Shown here in pieces: positions 40,955 through 50,176 of a stretch of DNA of 64,000 bases. The notes beneath the pieces are model-generated. The model did not search any database. It was not told where the DNA came from and saw nothing but the letters and a program-made list of their open reading frames with translations. This DNA is from Isochrysis galbana (Eukaryota > Haptophyta > Isochrysidales > Isochrysidaceae): contig CM030936.1 of NCBI GenBank assembly GCA_018136815.1, forward strand, positions 941,800 through 1,005,799. The letters run 5' to 3'. A program made the position numbers and the translations under genes. Within the stretch, counting starts at the first letter, position 1; each line of letters starts with the position of its first letter.

Positions 40955-42136
40955 ATGGCGACCCTCTCGCTGCTCGCGGCCAGCTGGGTGGCGGCGGCGC
41001 TCGCTCCTGCGGGGGCTGGCGCAGCCGTGCACGCTCGGGGTAGGCAGATCCGCACCGATCGGCTCGGCGCGCCCCGCATGTTCGAGGCTTACGGTGAGCC
41101 AGAGCGAGCGAGCAAGTGAGAGGGGGGGGGGGGGGGAGAGAGAGGGAGAGGGAGAGAGAGAGAGAGAGGGAGAGAGAGAAGGAAGGAGAGAGAGAGGCGT
41201 GTGGCGTACTGGCCGCCATCACTCACTCTTCCCCCCCTTCCCCCTCCCCCACGCCTCCTCCCTCCTCGCTGCTCGGTCTTCTCGTTCCAGACATGGTTCC
41301 CCTCCTAAAGTGCATGGAGTCGACTGATGTCAAGGCCTGCGTCGAGAGCCTCAACCCGTGGCTCACGATCACGCAAGATGGGAGGGTGCTGCTTTCTGAG
41401 GCGGCGGGCGCCGCATTCATCGGTGGGACGGTAGGCGTAGTGGGGACAATGGTCACGGCTCTCGTCAAGCGTGATCAGGTGAGGCATCTCCTTTGCTCCG
41501 CCTCCGCGCCACGCTGTTTCATGTGAGGGACGGGCCCACCACTGTGGCTGCTACTTTCTCCCGTTGGCCCGTAGGTGAAGGATCGGTTGAAGTGTACATA
41601 TTGCGAAGGCACTGGGCAGATCCCGTGTGGCCGCTGCTATGGCGCAGCGATGATCGAGCTGCGGGATCCCTCCGCTCCGGATGGTGTTTCACGACATGAG
41701 TGCAGCACTTGCGAGTCAAGTGGCACAGTTGTATGCATCAACTGCCAAGGCTCAGGGCTTCAGGTGCCCGAGGAGATCATGCAAAAACTTGGAGACTCGG
41801 AGGTCGGCTTTACTGAGGATGATTACATCGGATTGTAAGTTGCGGTCACCTCATAGACGTGTCACGCTTTCGTACCGTGCTCGTGGCAAAGCGAGATAGA
41901 TAGGATATGCCTGCACACGTCAGAGAGCCTGTTCGTGAGTCGCTACCCCGATCCCTCCCATCCTCATTGACAGATTTGACGAAGTGAAATTTCCAGAATT
42001 CAACATTGCAGACACCGCCGGCGAGGCGACCGCCACCCCTGTGGAAGAGCGCGCTCGTATTACTGCCCTCTCTTCCAACAAGAAGAGTGAAGATAACCAA
42101 GATTCTCCCTCGGACCCCACAGGGGGGCTTGGATGA
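40955..42136 (+). CDS. ORANGE/BSD2-like DnaJ-type zinc-finger membrane protein, plastid-targeted
   Basis: Exons 40955-41093, 41291-41478, 41575-41834 and 41974-42136 encode 249 residues. Donors are GTGAGC, GTGAGG and GTAAGT. Phases 1, 0 and 2 are consistent. The N-terminus (MATLSLLAASWVAAALAPAG) is a signal peptide followed by a basic stretch, the usual two-part presequence for a secondary plastid. Residues 84-105 (AAFIGGTVGVVGTMVTALV) form a membrane helix. Four CxxC pairs at 116/119, 127/130, 152/155 and 163/166 (CTYCEGTGQIPCGRC, CSTCESSGTVVCINC) make a DnaJ-type zinc module with no J domain. That layout, helix then zinc module, is shared with ORANGE and related thylakoid chaperone-like proteins that act on phytoene synthase or other plastid proteins. 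I infer plastid protein folding. The exact partner is unknown. Confidence 0.75.
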
Positions 42137-42786
42137 GTAATGCACTGAACATTCTTCGTTTCCGCATTGCGTAACCACCTCTCATCGGCTCGATAACATG
42201 GTCATCAAGAGCCATTTTCGGTGAAGTAAAACTTTCAGATAGCACGCTAGGCCTGTGATGACGGGGCAGCCTGTTCATCAACGTCACGACATCCACATGT
42301 GTAAAGTGGATGGAGCTCACTGTCAACCAGAAGAGCCCTGTTGGCTACTTGGAGACCAAGATTCTAGTACGGAACTGCAACCAGTAGCGTTTTACTCTTG
42401 CGCTTTCGTCTGCTTGAGAAGAGATCTAGGAAGTTCTTGCAGGCTATGTGCACACATCGATGCTCCATTCCAGGTACAACGATGGCGGTTGCAGCTATTG
42501 GGAGAAGAGATTGCATGGCGCGACCTGCAGCTTGAGAGGCGCTTGCTATCCTTCATGTGACGAGTTGCACGCCTACGCTAGACTGTGTGAATCAACGCAT
42601 GTGTCCCATCGATCCATCAAGTACGTCGGAGTCACATCAAGTCGAAATAGTAGCTCTTACCTCTTCAATTGTCTATTCTTGCTCTTGTGCATTCGTGTTA
42701 TGCGTGACGTGCTGGACGTTGGAGCTCCATCTATCGAAAATAAATCTTTTGCTTTTGAAGAATCGGGGTAAATACACACCTATCTA
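42137..42786. other. 3' region of zinc-finger gene, no gene recognised
   Basis: Frames are short and lack motifs. The AATAAA-like ATAAAT at 42739-42745 could be part of a processing signal for the gene upstream, but the distance (600 bp) is long. Confidence 0.35.
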
Positions 42787-42908
42787 GGGCGGTCAAACTG
42801 GAATACAGGGGCGCTGTTTTTAACTCTTTATAGAGTGCCTTTACTGCCGGAACCGTAACAGCCAAAACGCAAGCACAAGAGAGACCAAGAGACGGTGAAC
42901 GACCCCAC

Positions 42909-42941
<33 letters not shown>

Positions 42942-43165
42942 TTTCACCAAATTTTTATGGGTCGCGGCGCGGCAAAGGAACGGGACTACTAGCGCTCACT
43001 CATCAAGACAGGACTCCCTGCCGCGGCAAGCGCAAGCACCCTTCCCCCTTATGCCACCCAGCTCTTCACTAGCTTTCTACCTGCGCTAGCCGGAGCACCC
43101 CTCCCTCCACACTCAGACAGCCCCCCACCCACGCCAGGATCCTGTTATGGTCGCTCGCAAACAAG
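42787..43165 (+). mobile_element. Copy of GGGCGGTCAAAC element (E2), with (AAT)n
   Basis: GGGCGGTCAAACTGG at 42787 is preceded by TA. An (AAT)n tract (42908-42942) is followed by AATTTTTATGGGTCGCGG, GCGCAAGCACCCTTCCCC and CACGCCAGGATCCTGTT, as in the copy at 23331-23660. The copy stops about 43165, before the tandem 200-bp units. Confidence 0.65.
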
Positions 43166-43305
43166 GGGGCCTAACTAATGAAGTCGCGTTCCGTCAAAAG
43201 AGGGCCATGTGGTAATTTTGTTTTCACTCAGAATGCTTTATTTCTTTTTAGACAACCAGACAACGCGGCGCGTGCACATAGCAATTCCCCCCCACACACA
43301 CACAC

Positions 43306-43567
43306 GAAGGGGTTCATCACATCGTGCAAAGGCGGCCACGTGCAGTGCGCCAAGCAAGACGCTGCTGGCGCACGGTCGCGATCTGGCCGGCGATTGGCGC
43401 ACGGTCGCGCTTGACATCGCTTGCGCCAATAGCCGGCCCTCGTGCGTGCTCCTGCTGCTCGGCACCAATGTGCCCTCGCCGACGGCGCTGAGCGCTGAAG
43501 TCTGCGGCGCAGTTCGATGCGCGACTCTGCATCGAGCTGCTCCTGCGTCCCCAGGAGATGAAATGTA
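43306..43567 (+). pseudogene. Ankyrin-repeat fragment with a frameshift
   Basis: One frame reads CKGGHVQCAK; a neighbouring frame then reads TLLAHGRDLAGDWRTVALDI and ACANSRPSCVLLLLGTN. Together they follow the ankyrin pattern (A-x-x-G-H-x-x-x-V-x-x-L-L-x-x-G-A-D...T-A-L-x-x-A-C-x-x-G-x-x-x-x-V-x-x-L-L). The break is near 43360. It is about two repeats long with no gene around it, so it looks like a remnant. Confidence 0.55.
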
Positions 43568-43944
43568 AATGTTGCTTTGACTGCCCTCTTTGAGACCTTC
43601 ACCTTCAGTGACCACCAAGCTTGGTTTTGTCATCTAAGTGTCCAATCCGCTAGCCTACTGCTCCAAAAGGTCTAAAATAAAACTCCTCTGGTGCGAGAGG
43701 ACGCCCGAGTGCAGCACCGCATGCTGAATGTGGTAGCAAAAGTAAGCATCAAAGACAAGCTCCGCAGAGTTGGTCATGGGGAGAGCTAAGGTTGAATGGG
43801 ATGTGGAGATGGATTGCTTCAGGTGATGGGATGTCTCATAAGCTCACCATAGGCTATAATGGAGGCATGATCGGCAGAATCCTAGAAATCCAAGAATTTC
43901 CTAGGACGTGGTCCTAGTTTCTAGGACGGAATTTTTGTCCGTAG

Positions 43945-44150
43945 AGGATCCTGGCGTGGGGGGCTGTCTCAGTGTGGGTAGGGAGGGGCGCTCCGGCTAG
44001 CGCGGTTAGAAAGCTAGAAAGCTAGTGAAGAGCTGCATGGCATAAGGGGGGAAAAGGGTGCTTGCGCTTGCCGCGGCAGGGAGTCCTGTCTGGAGTGAGC
44101 GCTAGTCCCGTTTCTTTGCCGCGCCGCGACCCATAAAAATTTGTTAAAAA
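43945..44150 (-). mobile_element. Partial copy of E element (E3, minus)
   Basis: Minus-strand copy of the 23450-23660 segment: AATTTTTATGGGTCGCGG, GCGCAAGCACCC, TAGCTTTCTA and CACGCCAGGATCCTC. Neither the GGGCGGTCAAAC end nor the tandem units are present. Confidence 0.65.
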
Positions 44151-44648
44151 TATAGTAAGCATCATTCAAGAGGCGCAAGAGGTTATTTTTAGCTGTGCTA
44201 GTGGCTGCTCTTATCATGACAAAACCAGATCTCTCGAGCGTGAGCCTAGAGCGCTCCACTGGCCCGGAATGCTCGCTCGAAGGCCGCCCCGGACCAGAAA
44301 CAAGCCGGTCGAGACCCCCTTGTCGCCCTTGTTGCTTGTTGACAACTTGTTGCTATTATCAACCAACTAAGACTAAGAACGCATGTTGGATGCTAGTCTG
44401 CACATAGCACAGCGTCATCGAGTTAGCTGCTATCTGTTGTACATAAGTTCACGCCGCCGAAGCACAGAGAGCGCGAAATTGCTAAGGTGCAGGTGCACGA
44501 ATGTGATCCTCGAATCTTCGAGACCGGTCAAACGACAACCCCTTCACAGTGGTTGCGTAAGAGTGAGACAGCAATTGGGAGTGCTTCCAGGTTGGAGTGC
44601 CCAAATTGCGACGACTCACTGATTGTAGCCACATGACCAACAAATCCT
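44151..44648. other. Intergenic, no gene recognised
   Basis: Short frames with no motifs on either strand. Confidence 0.4.
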
Positions 44649-45272
44649 CTATACGTCATTGCCCTTCGTGCTCGCACTCTTCCTCTTGCGTTCCCTCCAC
44701 TGAAGACGAGCATCCCAAGATTTCCGTTGTCTTAAGGCTTCGCGCTTCAATTCAAGTAGCTCAAGCTCATCGGAGGTGAGATCTTTCTGTGGCAAAGCTT
44801 CAGCAGAGGGCCCTAACGAATGAGGTGAACTCACAGTAGACGCTGCTATTTGCCGCTGGTAACCATCGGCGACTCTGAGGCTCAGAGCTGCCGCTGCTAC
44901 ATTGTAGGATGTGAGCGCGACTAATAAGCCCGATCTGTCCCCCATCAGCGTGGCGAAGGCGTCGTAGAGCATGGTGGCCACGATGATTGCTGCGGCAGGA
45001 GGTGCCTGTACCGAGCGGCTGAGTGCTAGCAAAGGCACGAGCACCGCGGCAAACCCTGGCTGTCCAGAGGCGATGCACACTGCGGCTGGCGTCGCCGCTA
45101 CTACGTATGAAGCCAGCGGCCACTCTTCGTCAGTGTCGAGAGCGCAGCACACGGCACTCACATGTAGGACGTTGTAAGTGCTACCCATCCGTGACTGTGG
45201 GGCAGGAACGGCCCCCTGAAGCGCCGCTGCAGCCGCAGCAGCAGAGTACAGAGACAGTGCTACGATTAGCAT
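44649..45272 (-). CDS. Unknown protein with N-terminal signal and several membrane helices
   Basis: I take the start at 45272 (MLIVALSLYSAAAAAAALQG), giving 207 residues. An upstream in-frame ATG at 45392 would add 40 residues that look non-coding. The N-terminus is a signal peptide with a cleavage region AxA-like, so secretion or secondary-plastid targeting is plausible. Hydrophobic segments lie near 55-75, 85-110 (AAVLVPLLALSRSV), 115-130 and 135-150. The last 45 residues are a charged helix (TSDELELLELKREALRQRKS) and a basic end. No family is recognised. Composition and length suit a plastid membrane protein. Confidence that it is a real gene is moderate, because no intron or homology supports it. 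Confidence 0.45.
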   Translation of the reverse strand: MLIVALSLYSAAAAAAALQGAVPAPQSRMGSTYNVLHVSAVCCALDTDEEWPLASYVVAATPAAVCIASGQPGFAAVLVPLLALSRSVQAPPAAAIIVATMLYDAFATLMGDRSGLLVALTSYNVAAAALSLRVADGYQRQIAASTVSSPHSLGPSAEALPQKDLTSDELELLELKREALRQRKSWDARLQWRERKRKSASTKGNDV

Positions 45273-45486
45273 GGAACGCCGTCGTGTTGTGCGAGGTGTG
45301 AGCGAGCGGGAACCACCAGGAGATACAAAAGTGAGAAGGAATAGAGTATCTACTAGTACTCGTACTTCTATGAGAATATAGAATATGAGCACCTAAACCC
45401 CATAATTCACTATTCACAACGGACGAAGACAGCGAACCAATCCCCAGCGCAGAAATGCTCGATCTCATAGCACAACCAGGGATAGC

Positions 45487-45610
45487 ACACATAAAAAAAC
45501 TTCTTAAAATTCCCCGCTACAAGTGCGGCGTGAGGCAGAGTGCTGATGAACCTCCCTCTACTTCTACTACTACTACCCAACCGAACCCCTGACAACCCCC
45601 TTCCCCTCCC
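45487..45610 (-). mobile_element. LINE 3' end (minus), TTAAGAAG(T)7
   Basis: Minus-strand end reads GGGGAATTTTAAGAAGTTTT with three more T. It is preceded by CTGCCTCACGCCGCACTTGT and a GGTTCATCAGCA block shared with 38858-38985. The copy is about 120 bp, so only the 3' end is present. Confidence 0.6.
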
Positions 45611-46120
45611 CTAGTTCTCTCTTTAGCGGAGAAGCTGGCTTCGGGGAGGCCACGCGCGCTGCTTCGGCCAGGAGTCAGAGAGAAGGGGGCGGGAGACTGT
45701 GTCTTCTCCTTCGTCCTTCGCTCTGCTAGCAGCTTTGGCTTGCATTTCGCATTTCCCTCTCTTACGTCTCGTAAGATCTTTCTTGATATCCGCTGAGTTC
45801 CTACTAAAATAGTTTAACTATCCTAGGCGATGTGTCGTACATCCAGACCTCTCGCCGCCTGCAAGAGGTCTTCCGTTCTTTCTAGGTTGAAATCTTTGTC
45901 CACCGTGTAAAGAGAGAGGGCTTATCATCTTCCTAATATGTTTGTACGTTACACGTTACTCGGGGCGTGTAGCCCCATATTTTCTCGTTGGTTTTTTAGT
46001 CTTTGGAAGAAGGAAGAAGCCGACCTTCGCCGTTACTAGTAGGTGGTATCTCGCAATCATCGCTCTTAAGATCGACCTAACGGATCTACCGTCCGCGTTG
46101 CCATACTGAATGTTGTAAAA
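45611..46120. other. No gene recognised; possible retroelement leader
   Basis: The sequence (TTTGGCTTGCATTTCGCATT, then TAAGATCTTTCTTGATATCC) is AT-richer than its surroundings and opens no long frame. Its position before the repeat at 46121 suggests part of a retroelement, but I could not pair it with another copy. Confidence 0.3.
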
Positions 46121-46280
46121 GTGTCGCATCCGCGATCGACCTTTTTGTTTTAGAAGTTGTTTGCGTTTCTATGTTCCCTCCTTGCAGGCTAGCCACTAGT
46201 CACCGTCGCAGGGTCCTACATTCGCCCATTCGCCCTCTTTGCCCTCGCCTCCTTTGTCCTTTGTCGCCTCCCTTGCCGCC
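46121..46280 (+). repeat. Dispersed 150-bp repeat R4, copy 1 (partner 52507-52660)
   Basis: Near-identical run with 52507-52660: GTCGCATCCGCGAT(C/T)GACC, TTTTTGTTTTAGAAGTTGTT, TGCGTTTCTATGTTCCCTCC, TTGCAGGCTAGCCAC and CCTACATTCG. The first 20 bp also occurs inverted at 17160. The TTGCAG run looks like a splice acceptor. In the 52-kb copy it follows an ORF1-like frame, so this may be a retroelement intron-exon junction. Confidence 0.8.
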
Positions 46281-46321
46281 TGCTTGCCCCTCACCTGGCT
46301 TACCTCCTTGCGTCAAAGCTA

Positions 46322-46500
46322 TACATGATTCAAGTCACGACTATAGTCAGACGCATAGTCAAGCTCCCATGGTATGACTAGTAGTCAATAGTCAGAGGGC
46401 TATCTATGACTAGTAGTCAATAGTCAGAGGCTATGGCATGACTTGACTATGCTAGTCAGGGGGCCGACTTGACTACGACTAGAGCAGCGCGACCATAGTC
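46322..46500. repeat. Cluster of GACTA/TAGTC motifs with palindromes
   Basis: Over about 170 bp the pentamer TAGTC or its complement GACTA occurs many times, including two copies of TGACTAGTAGTCAATAGTCA, whose first 13 bases are a palindrome around a central G. It looks like a degenerate palindromic minisatellite. Confidence 0.7.
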
Positions 46501-47206
46501 ACTGCCAGCCTGCGCAAGCGCGCGAGCAAAGTGCAAAGCAGGGCAGAGCGCGCTTCCCAACATGGGAGGGCACTTCACAACCATCAATCTCCTACGGAGA
46601 GCACCCTAAGCCTCTGTTTTCCATGTTGACTCACTTCTCGCTTTCACCCCACTTCTGTGGGCCACAAGAACCTACAACTCAGTGCCCTGCCTTGGGCACT
46701 CCTTCAACCTTCAACACTTGACTCCCTCTCCCACTCTCCCTTCCCTCTACAACCAACCCAAACAGCACGAACCCCCTCGCCCTCTGTTCAAAGCACCAAA
46801 AATTTCAACTCAAGACCCATGTTGTTGATACACTTCTCGTTTTCACCCCACTCTTGTGGGCCACAATTACCTACAACTCAGTGCCCTGCCTTGGGCCCTC
46901 TTCCAACACTTCACTCCCTCTCCCATTCCCTCTTGCAACTACAACCAACCCAAGAAGCACAACCCCCCTCGCCCTCGCCCTCTGTTTCAAGCACCAAAAA
47001 TTTCGACTCAAGACAAGAGGGAGGATATGTCTTGAGGCGGCGTCGCTGCCCATGCCTAGCGCAAGGGTATAGCGCCCCCACTCAGACGCCTCCTTCCCCA
47101 CAGCTCCTCTCTGAGGAGTTGCTCCTCTCCCTCCCATTAGGCCCCCTTGCCTGCGAGACCAGAACAGGATCCTGGCGTGGGGGGCTGTTTGAGTGTGGAG
47201 GGAGGG

Positions 47207-48179
47207 TGTTGTATCCAGGCTCTTTGGGCGAGAATGTTTCGGCCTGAGTACGAGCCTTCCTCGTTATCCACCGTCTTCTAGGTTCGTCGTGGTCGCTCCA
47301 GGCGAGTTGATTCGGATTCCCCCTGGGCTCAAGTTCGGGTTCGCCGATTTTCGTCTCGAAAATCGAAGGAGTTGAGTTTTATTTTTACCTGGAATTAACT
47401 TGTTGAGGGTGGAACCAACTTGTTCACGACTTGTTCAGGCGGGAACCAACTTGTTCGGTGAGTGGAGCCAACTTGTTGAGAGGTCAACATGTTGAGAGGT
47501 CAACTTGTTGAGGGGTCAACATGTTGAGAGGTCAACTTGTTGAGGGGTCAACTTGTTGAGAGGTCAACATGTTGAGAGGTCAACCTGTTGAGTGGTCAAC
47601 ATGTTGAGAGGTCAACATGTTGAGAGGTCAACTTGTTGAGGGGTCAACTTGTTGAGAGGTCAACATGTTGAGAGGTCAACTTGTTGAGTGAGAGGTCAAC
47701 ATGCGTTGAGAGGTCAACTTGTTGAGGGGTCAACTTGTTGAGAGGTCAACTTGTTGAGGGGTCAACATGTTGAGAGGTCAACATGTTGAGGGGTCAACAT
47801 GTTGAGAGGTCAACTTGTTGAGATGTGAACTTGTTCAGGTTGTCTGGTGGCGTGTTGTTCGTCGTTGTATCGCCTGTTGGTGACCTGCAGCCCCCTGAGT
47901 ACCCCCAAGCCCCGAGTCTTCCGAGTCATCCTTTCGAGTCTACGAGTCCCTACGAGTCCCAATCAAGCGGTATCTGCTCGCCGCGCCCTTCCCTACGTCC
48001 TCCGTCTCTCCGTTTTGCGTTCCGTGCCACTTCCCCGACCATTTCACATGCCCGTCATTTGCCCTCCCCGTTCCCCCGATGAGCCCGTCCCGGGCTCCCC
48101 GGGTGAGCCGTGCGCCGCGCTAGCCGCCGGTGCGCCTCCGCGGCTCGTTTCCAATGAGGAAACGAGCTTCGCTACGACA
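47207..48179 (+). mobile_element. 973-bp solo LTR with 5-bp target duplication
   Basis: The insert begins TGTTGTATCC and ends CTACGACA (TG...CA). The flanks are GAGGG on both sides (47202-47206 and 48180-48184), and removing the insert restores the E element seen at 23600-23625. The ends are imperfect inverted repeats (TGTTGTA against TGTCGTA). No gag or pol remains, so it is a solo LTR left by recombination. It could be classed only by its size and 5-bp duplication, which fit copia or gypsy elements. Confidence 0.85.
47465..47835 (+). repeat. 16-bp minisatellite of palindromic TCAACATGTTGA units inside the LTR
   Basis: About 22 units of GTCAAC(A/T)TGTTGAG(A/G)G follow each other. The A form holds TCAACATGTTGA, a perfect 12-bp palindrome; the T form is one base off. 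Degenerate relatives (ACCAACTTGTTC) precede the array. Confidence 0.9.
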
Positions 48180-48345
48180 GAGGGGCGCTCCAGCTAGCGC
48201 AGGTAGAAAGCTAGTGAAGAGCTGGGTGGCATAAGGGGGAAGGGAGCTTGCGCTTGCCGCGGCAGGGAGTCCTGTCTTGAGTTAGCGCTAGTTCCGTTCC
48301 TTTGCCGCGCCGCGATCCATAAAAATTTGTTAAAAAATTTATTGA

Positions 48346-48837
48346 GCTAGTCGATGGTGCCAGTTCCGCGAGTTGCATGCAAGATGGCGCCGAGACCTCT
48401 CGTGGGACGAAGGTCGGCCAAGGGCGAGTGCATACGTGATAGTATGAGGGTGAGTATGTCTCATTCTAACATCTACCACTGCTATATCTGTGCTCGTGAA
48501 AGCGCACCTCGATTTATCTTAGGTGGAGCCTCATAGCTCATCTTAGGTGTTAGGTGGAGCTTGGTCAGCACGACTTTCTTGCGAATCGCCACAGTTTCAG
48601 CATCAGTAGTCTCCAGGCGTGGGCGCTCCATGCTTGCAACGCAAGCGTAAGCAAAGATTGTGACGAAAGGATGGCCAACATCAAGCTCATCAACAGTCCA
48701 TCTCTTTACACATCAAGGCAATACTTTTGAGTGAACGGTAAAGAACCGAGGATTATGAGCAGGTTGCATGACTGCTTACTTTGGCACTGACACATCAGCC
48801 CAGGGACCACTTGTGTCTAGTCAGCACTCCCATCCGG
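48346..48837. other. Intergenic, no gene recognised
   Basis: Frames are short. It includes the 3' flank of the thioredoxin-fold gene. Confidence 0.4.
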
Positions 48838-49625
48838 TCACTGCTCCTCTTCGCCCTCCTTCTTGTTGCGCTCATCCATCATCGCTTGACCCCTGGCCTT
48901 AATTGTGGCGAAGAACTCCTGCATCTTATTCTTCACCCCGCTCTCCTCCTCCCCAGGTGCCTTCAGATCAGAGGGCGCAAGAAAGTTTTCTGGGATTCCG
49001 CACGTTGCCCACGTTTTGAGGTTGTCGTATGAAGTCGCGCCACAGATGAACTGCTTGGTCTTCTTGTTGTAGAAGAATGGAACGCCATTGCATCTGCCAA
49101 ATGAGAGAAAGCTGGAGGTTGTCTGGGGCACGTGCAACGTTGCCAGGCGAGACGACGAGTCAAAGTCTTACGGCGCGTACCGGCCATGATCGAGCTTCTG
49201 CAGGAGTTCCAGGTTCCTGCTGTCATACCAGACCTCAAAACACCTGATGGTCAAGCCCATTTCCTTTCGCAGCCGCTCCTTGAGCGGCTCCATGTACGCA
49301 CAATAGTCATCGCCCTTTCCACGGAACTGGAGCAAGTATTTGCTACTATCGCCGTCCGTCTTCCCGTCAAAGCTCAGGTCGGAGGTCTACGAGAAAGCGC
49401 GGGGCGAGTGTGAGCAGGTGTGTGAGTGAGCGTGATTGAGTGGGACGAGCCGAGCGTTCGTGAGCGAGGCCGCACCATGAAGGCGGTGGTGAGGGCGCGC
49501 CGGTCCTTGTTGCGGCGGAAGCCAAAGCGCACTGGCCGCTCCCGCCTCCGCTCGGTCGCCGCCGCCCCCTCCGCCCCACACGCTGCGAGCGCGAGCAGCA
49601 CGAGCGAGGAGAGCGCCAGCGCCAT
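48838..49625 (-). CDS. Secretory-path thioredoxin/glutaredoxin-fold protein, three exons
   Basis: Exons 49625-49476, 49386-49181 and 49093-48838 encode 203 residues. Donors are GTGCGG and GTACGC, in phases 0 and 2. The first 23 residues (MALALSSLVLLALAACGAEG) are a signal peptide, so the protein enters the ER or, by further sorting, the plastid. The body reads GKGDDYCAYMEPLKERLRKE (a Cys-x-x-Met in the position of the active CxxC), then FEVWYDSRNLELLQKLDHGR and CNGVPFFYNKKTKQFICGAT. The G-V-P before the F-F-Y-N strand is the cis-proline signature of the thioredoxin fold. The order matches thioredoxin-like proteins that lack one redox cysteine. The tail (about 150-203) is charged and helical (DERNKKEGEEEQ). 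No partner is known. It is divergent from the gene at 50177. Confidence 0.65.
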
Positions 49626-50176
49626 CTCGCTGCTCCCCGGACACGAGGAGAGGAGAGAAAGAGAGGGAGAGTCTCTGTTCTACTCCATAGTAGAGAGTAG
49701 AGAGTAGAGATATGAGATATTTTTGTGTGTGCCTATGCGCGCTGTACTTTTGTACTTGTACATATCCCCACTCTAGGATGAGGGAGGAGTTTTGTTTTCG
49801 TCTGCGCTCCCCCGTGCCTGACTTTAACCTTAGCGACGACGGGGCTCCCGGTCCCTCTTCCATCAGATCGTCGGAGCACGCCGAGACACTTCCACGAGCT
49901 CTCACGGAGATGGTTATCTTTCGTTCTTCTGTAAAAAATGTATTCCCCTGGGTTCTCTCTCTCCTTCTCCTTCTCTCTCTTCTCCTCGAACCAACAGATC
50001 TCATCCGTGTCGCAGTGAAAGTATGAGATTATCAAGTGAATTATCCTCAGACGGAGCGAGCGCCAAATTCCGTCCCCCTCTACCTCACACATACTACATC
50101 AAACTCACTCCCAACACACCTCTCGTCTCTTTCTCCTCTTTCTCTCCCTCTCTCTCCCCGTCTCTCTCCCCCTCGG
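49626..50176. promoter_or_regulatory. Divergent intergenic region between two presequence-bearing genes
   Basis: The two starts lie 551 bp apart. The region has CT/TCTCTC stretches at both ends and AT-rich sequence in the middle. A shared promoter is likely. The motif TATGAGATAT (49709-49718) lies about 85 bp from the left start, but no core element is certain. Confidence 0.4.

Larger units (their letters stand above)
46560..48345 (-). mobile_element. E element (E4, minus), split by a solo LTR
   Basis: Minus copy of 23440-24256. From the right: AATTTTTATGGATCGCGG-like and GCGCAAGC, TAGCTTTCTACCTGCGCTAG, then a break at 48184/47202 caused by the LTR, then CACTCAAACAGCCCCCCAC, the GGATCCTG block, and the two tandem 200-bp units down to GATGGTTGTGAAGTGCCCTCCC at 46563. 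No GGGCGGTCAAAC end is seen on the right. Confidence 0.75.

Noticed and set aside
43209-43568. 119-codon frame as a complete ankyrin gene
   Set aside because: Only about two repeats are visible and they lie in two frames, so it is listed as a remnant.
47465-47835. CRISPR-like array
   Set aside because: The 16-bp units are contiguous with no unique spacers, so this is a minisatellite inside an LTR.
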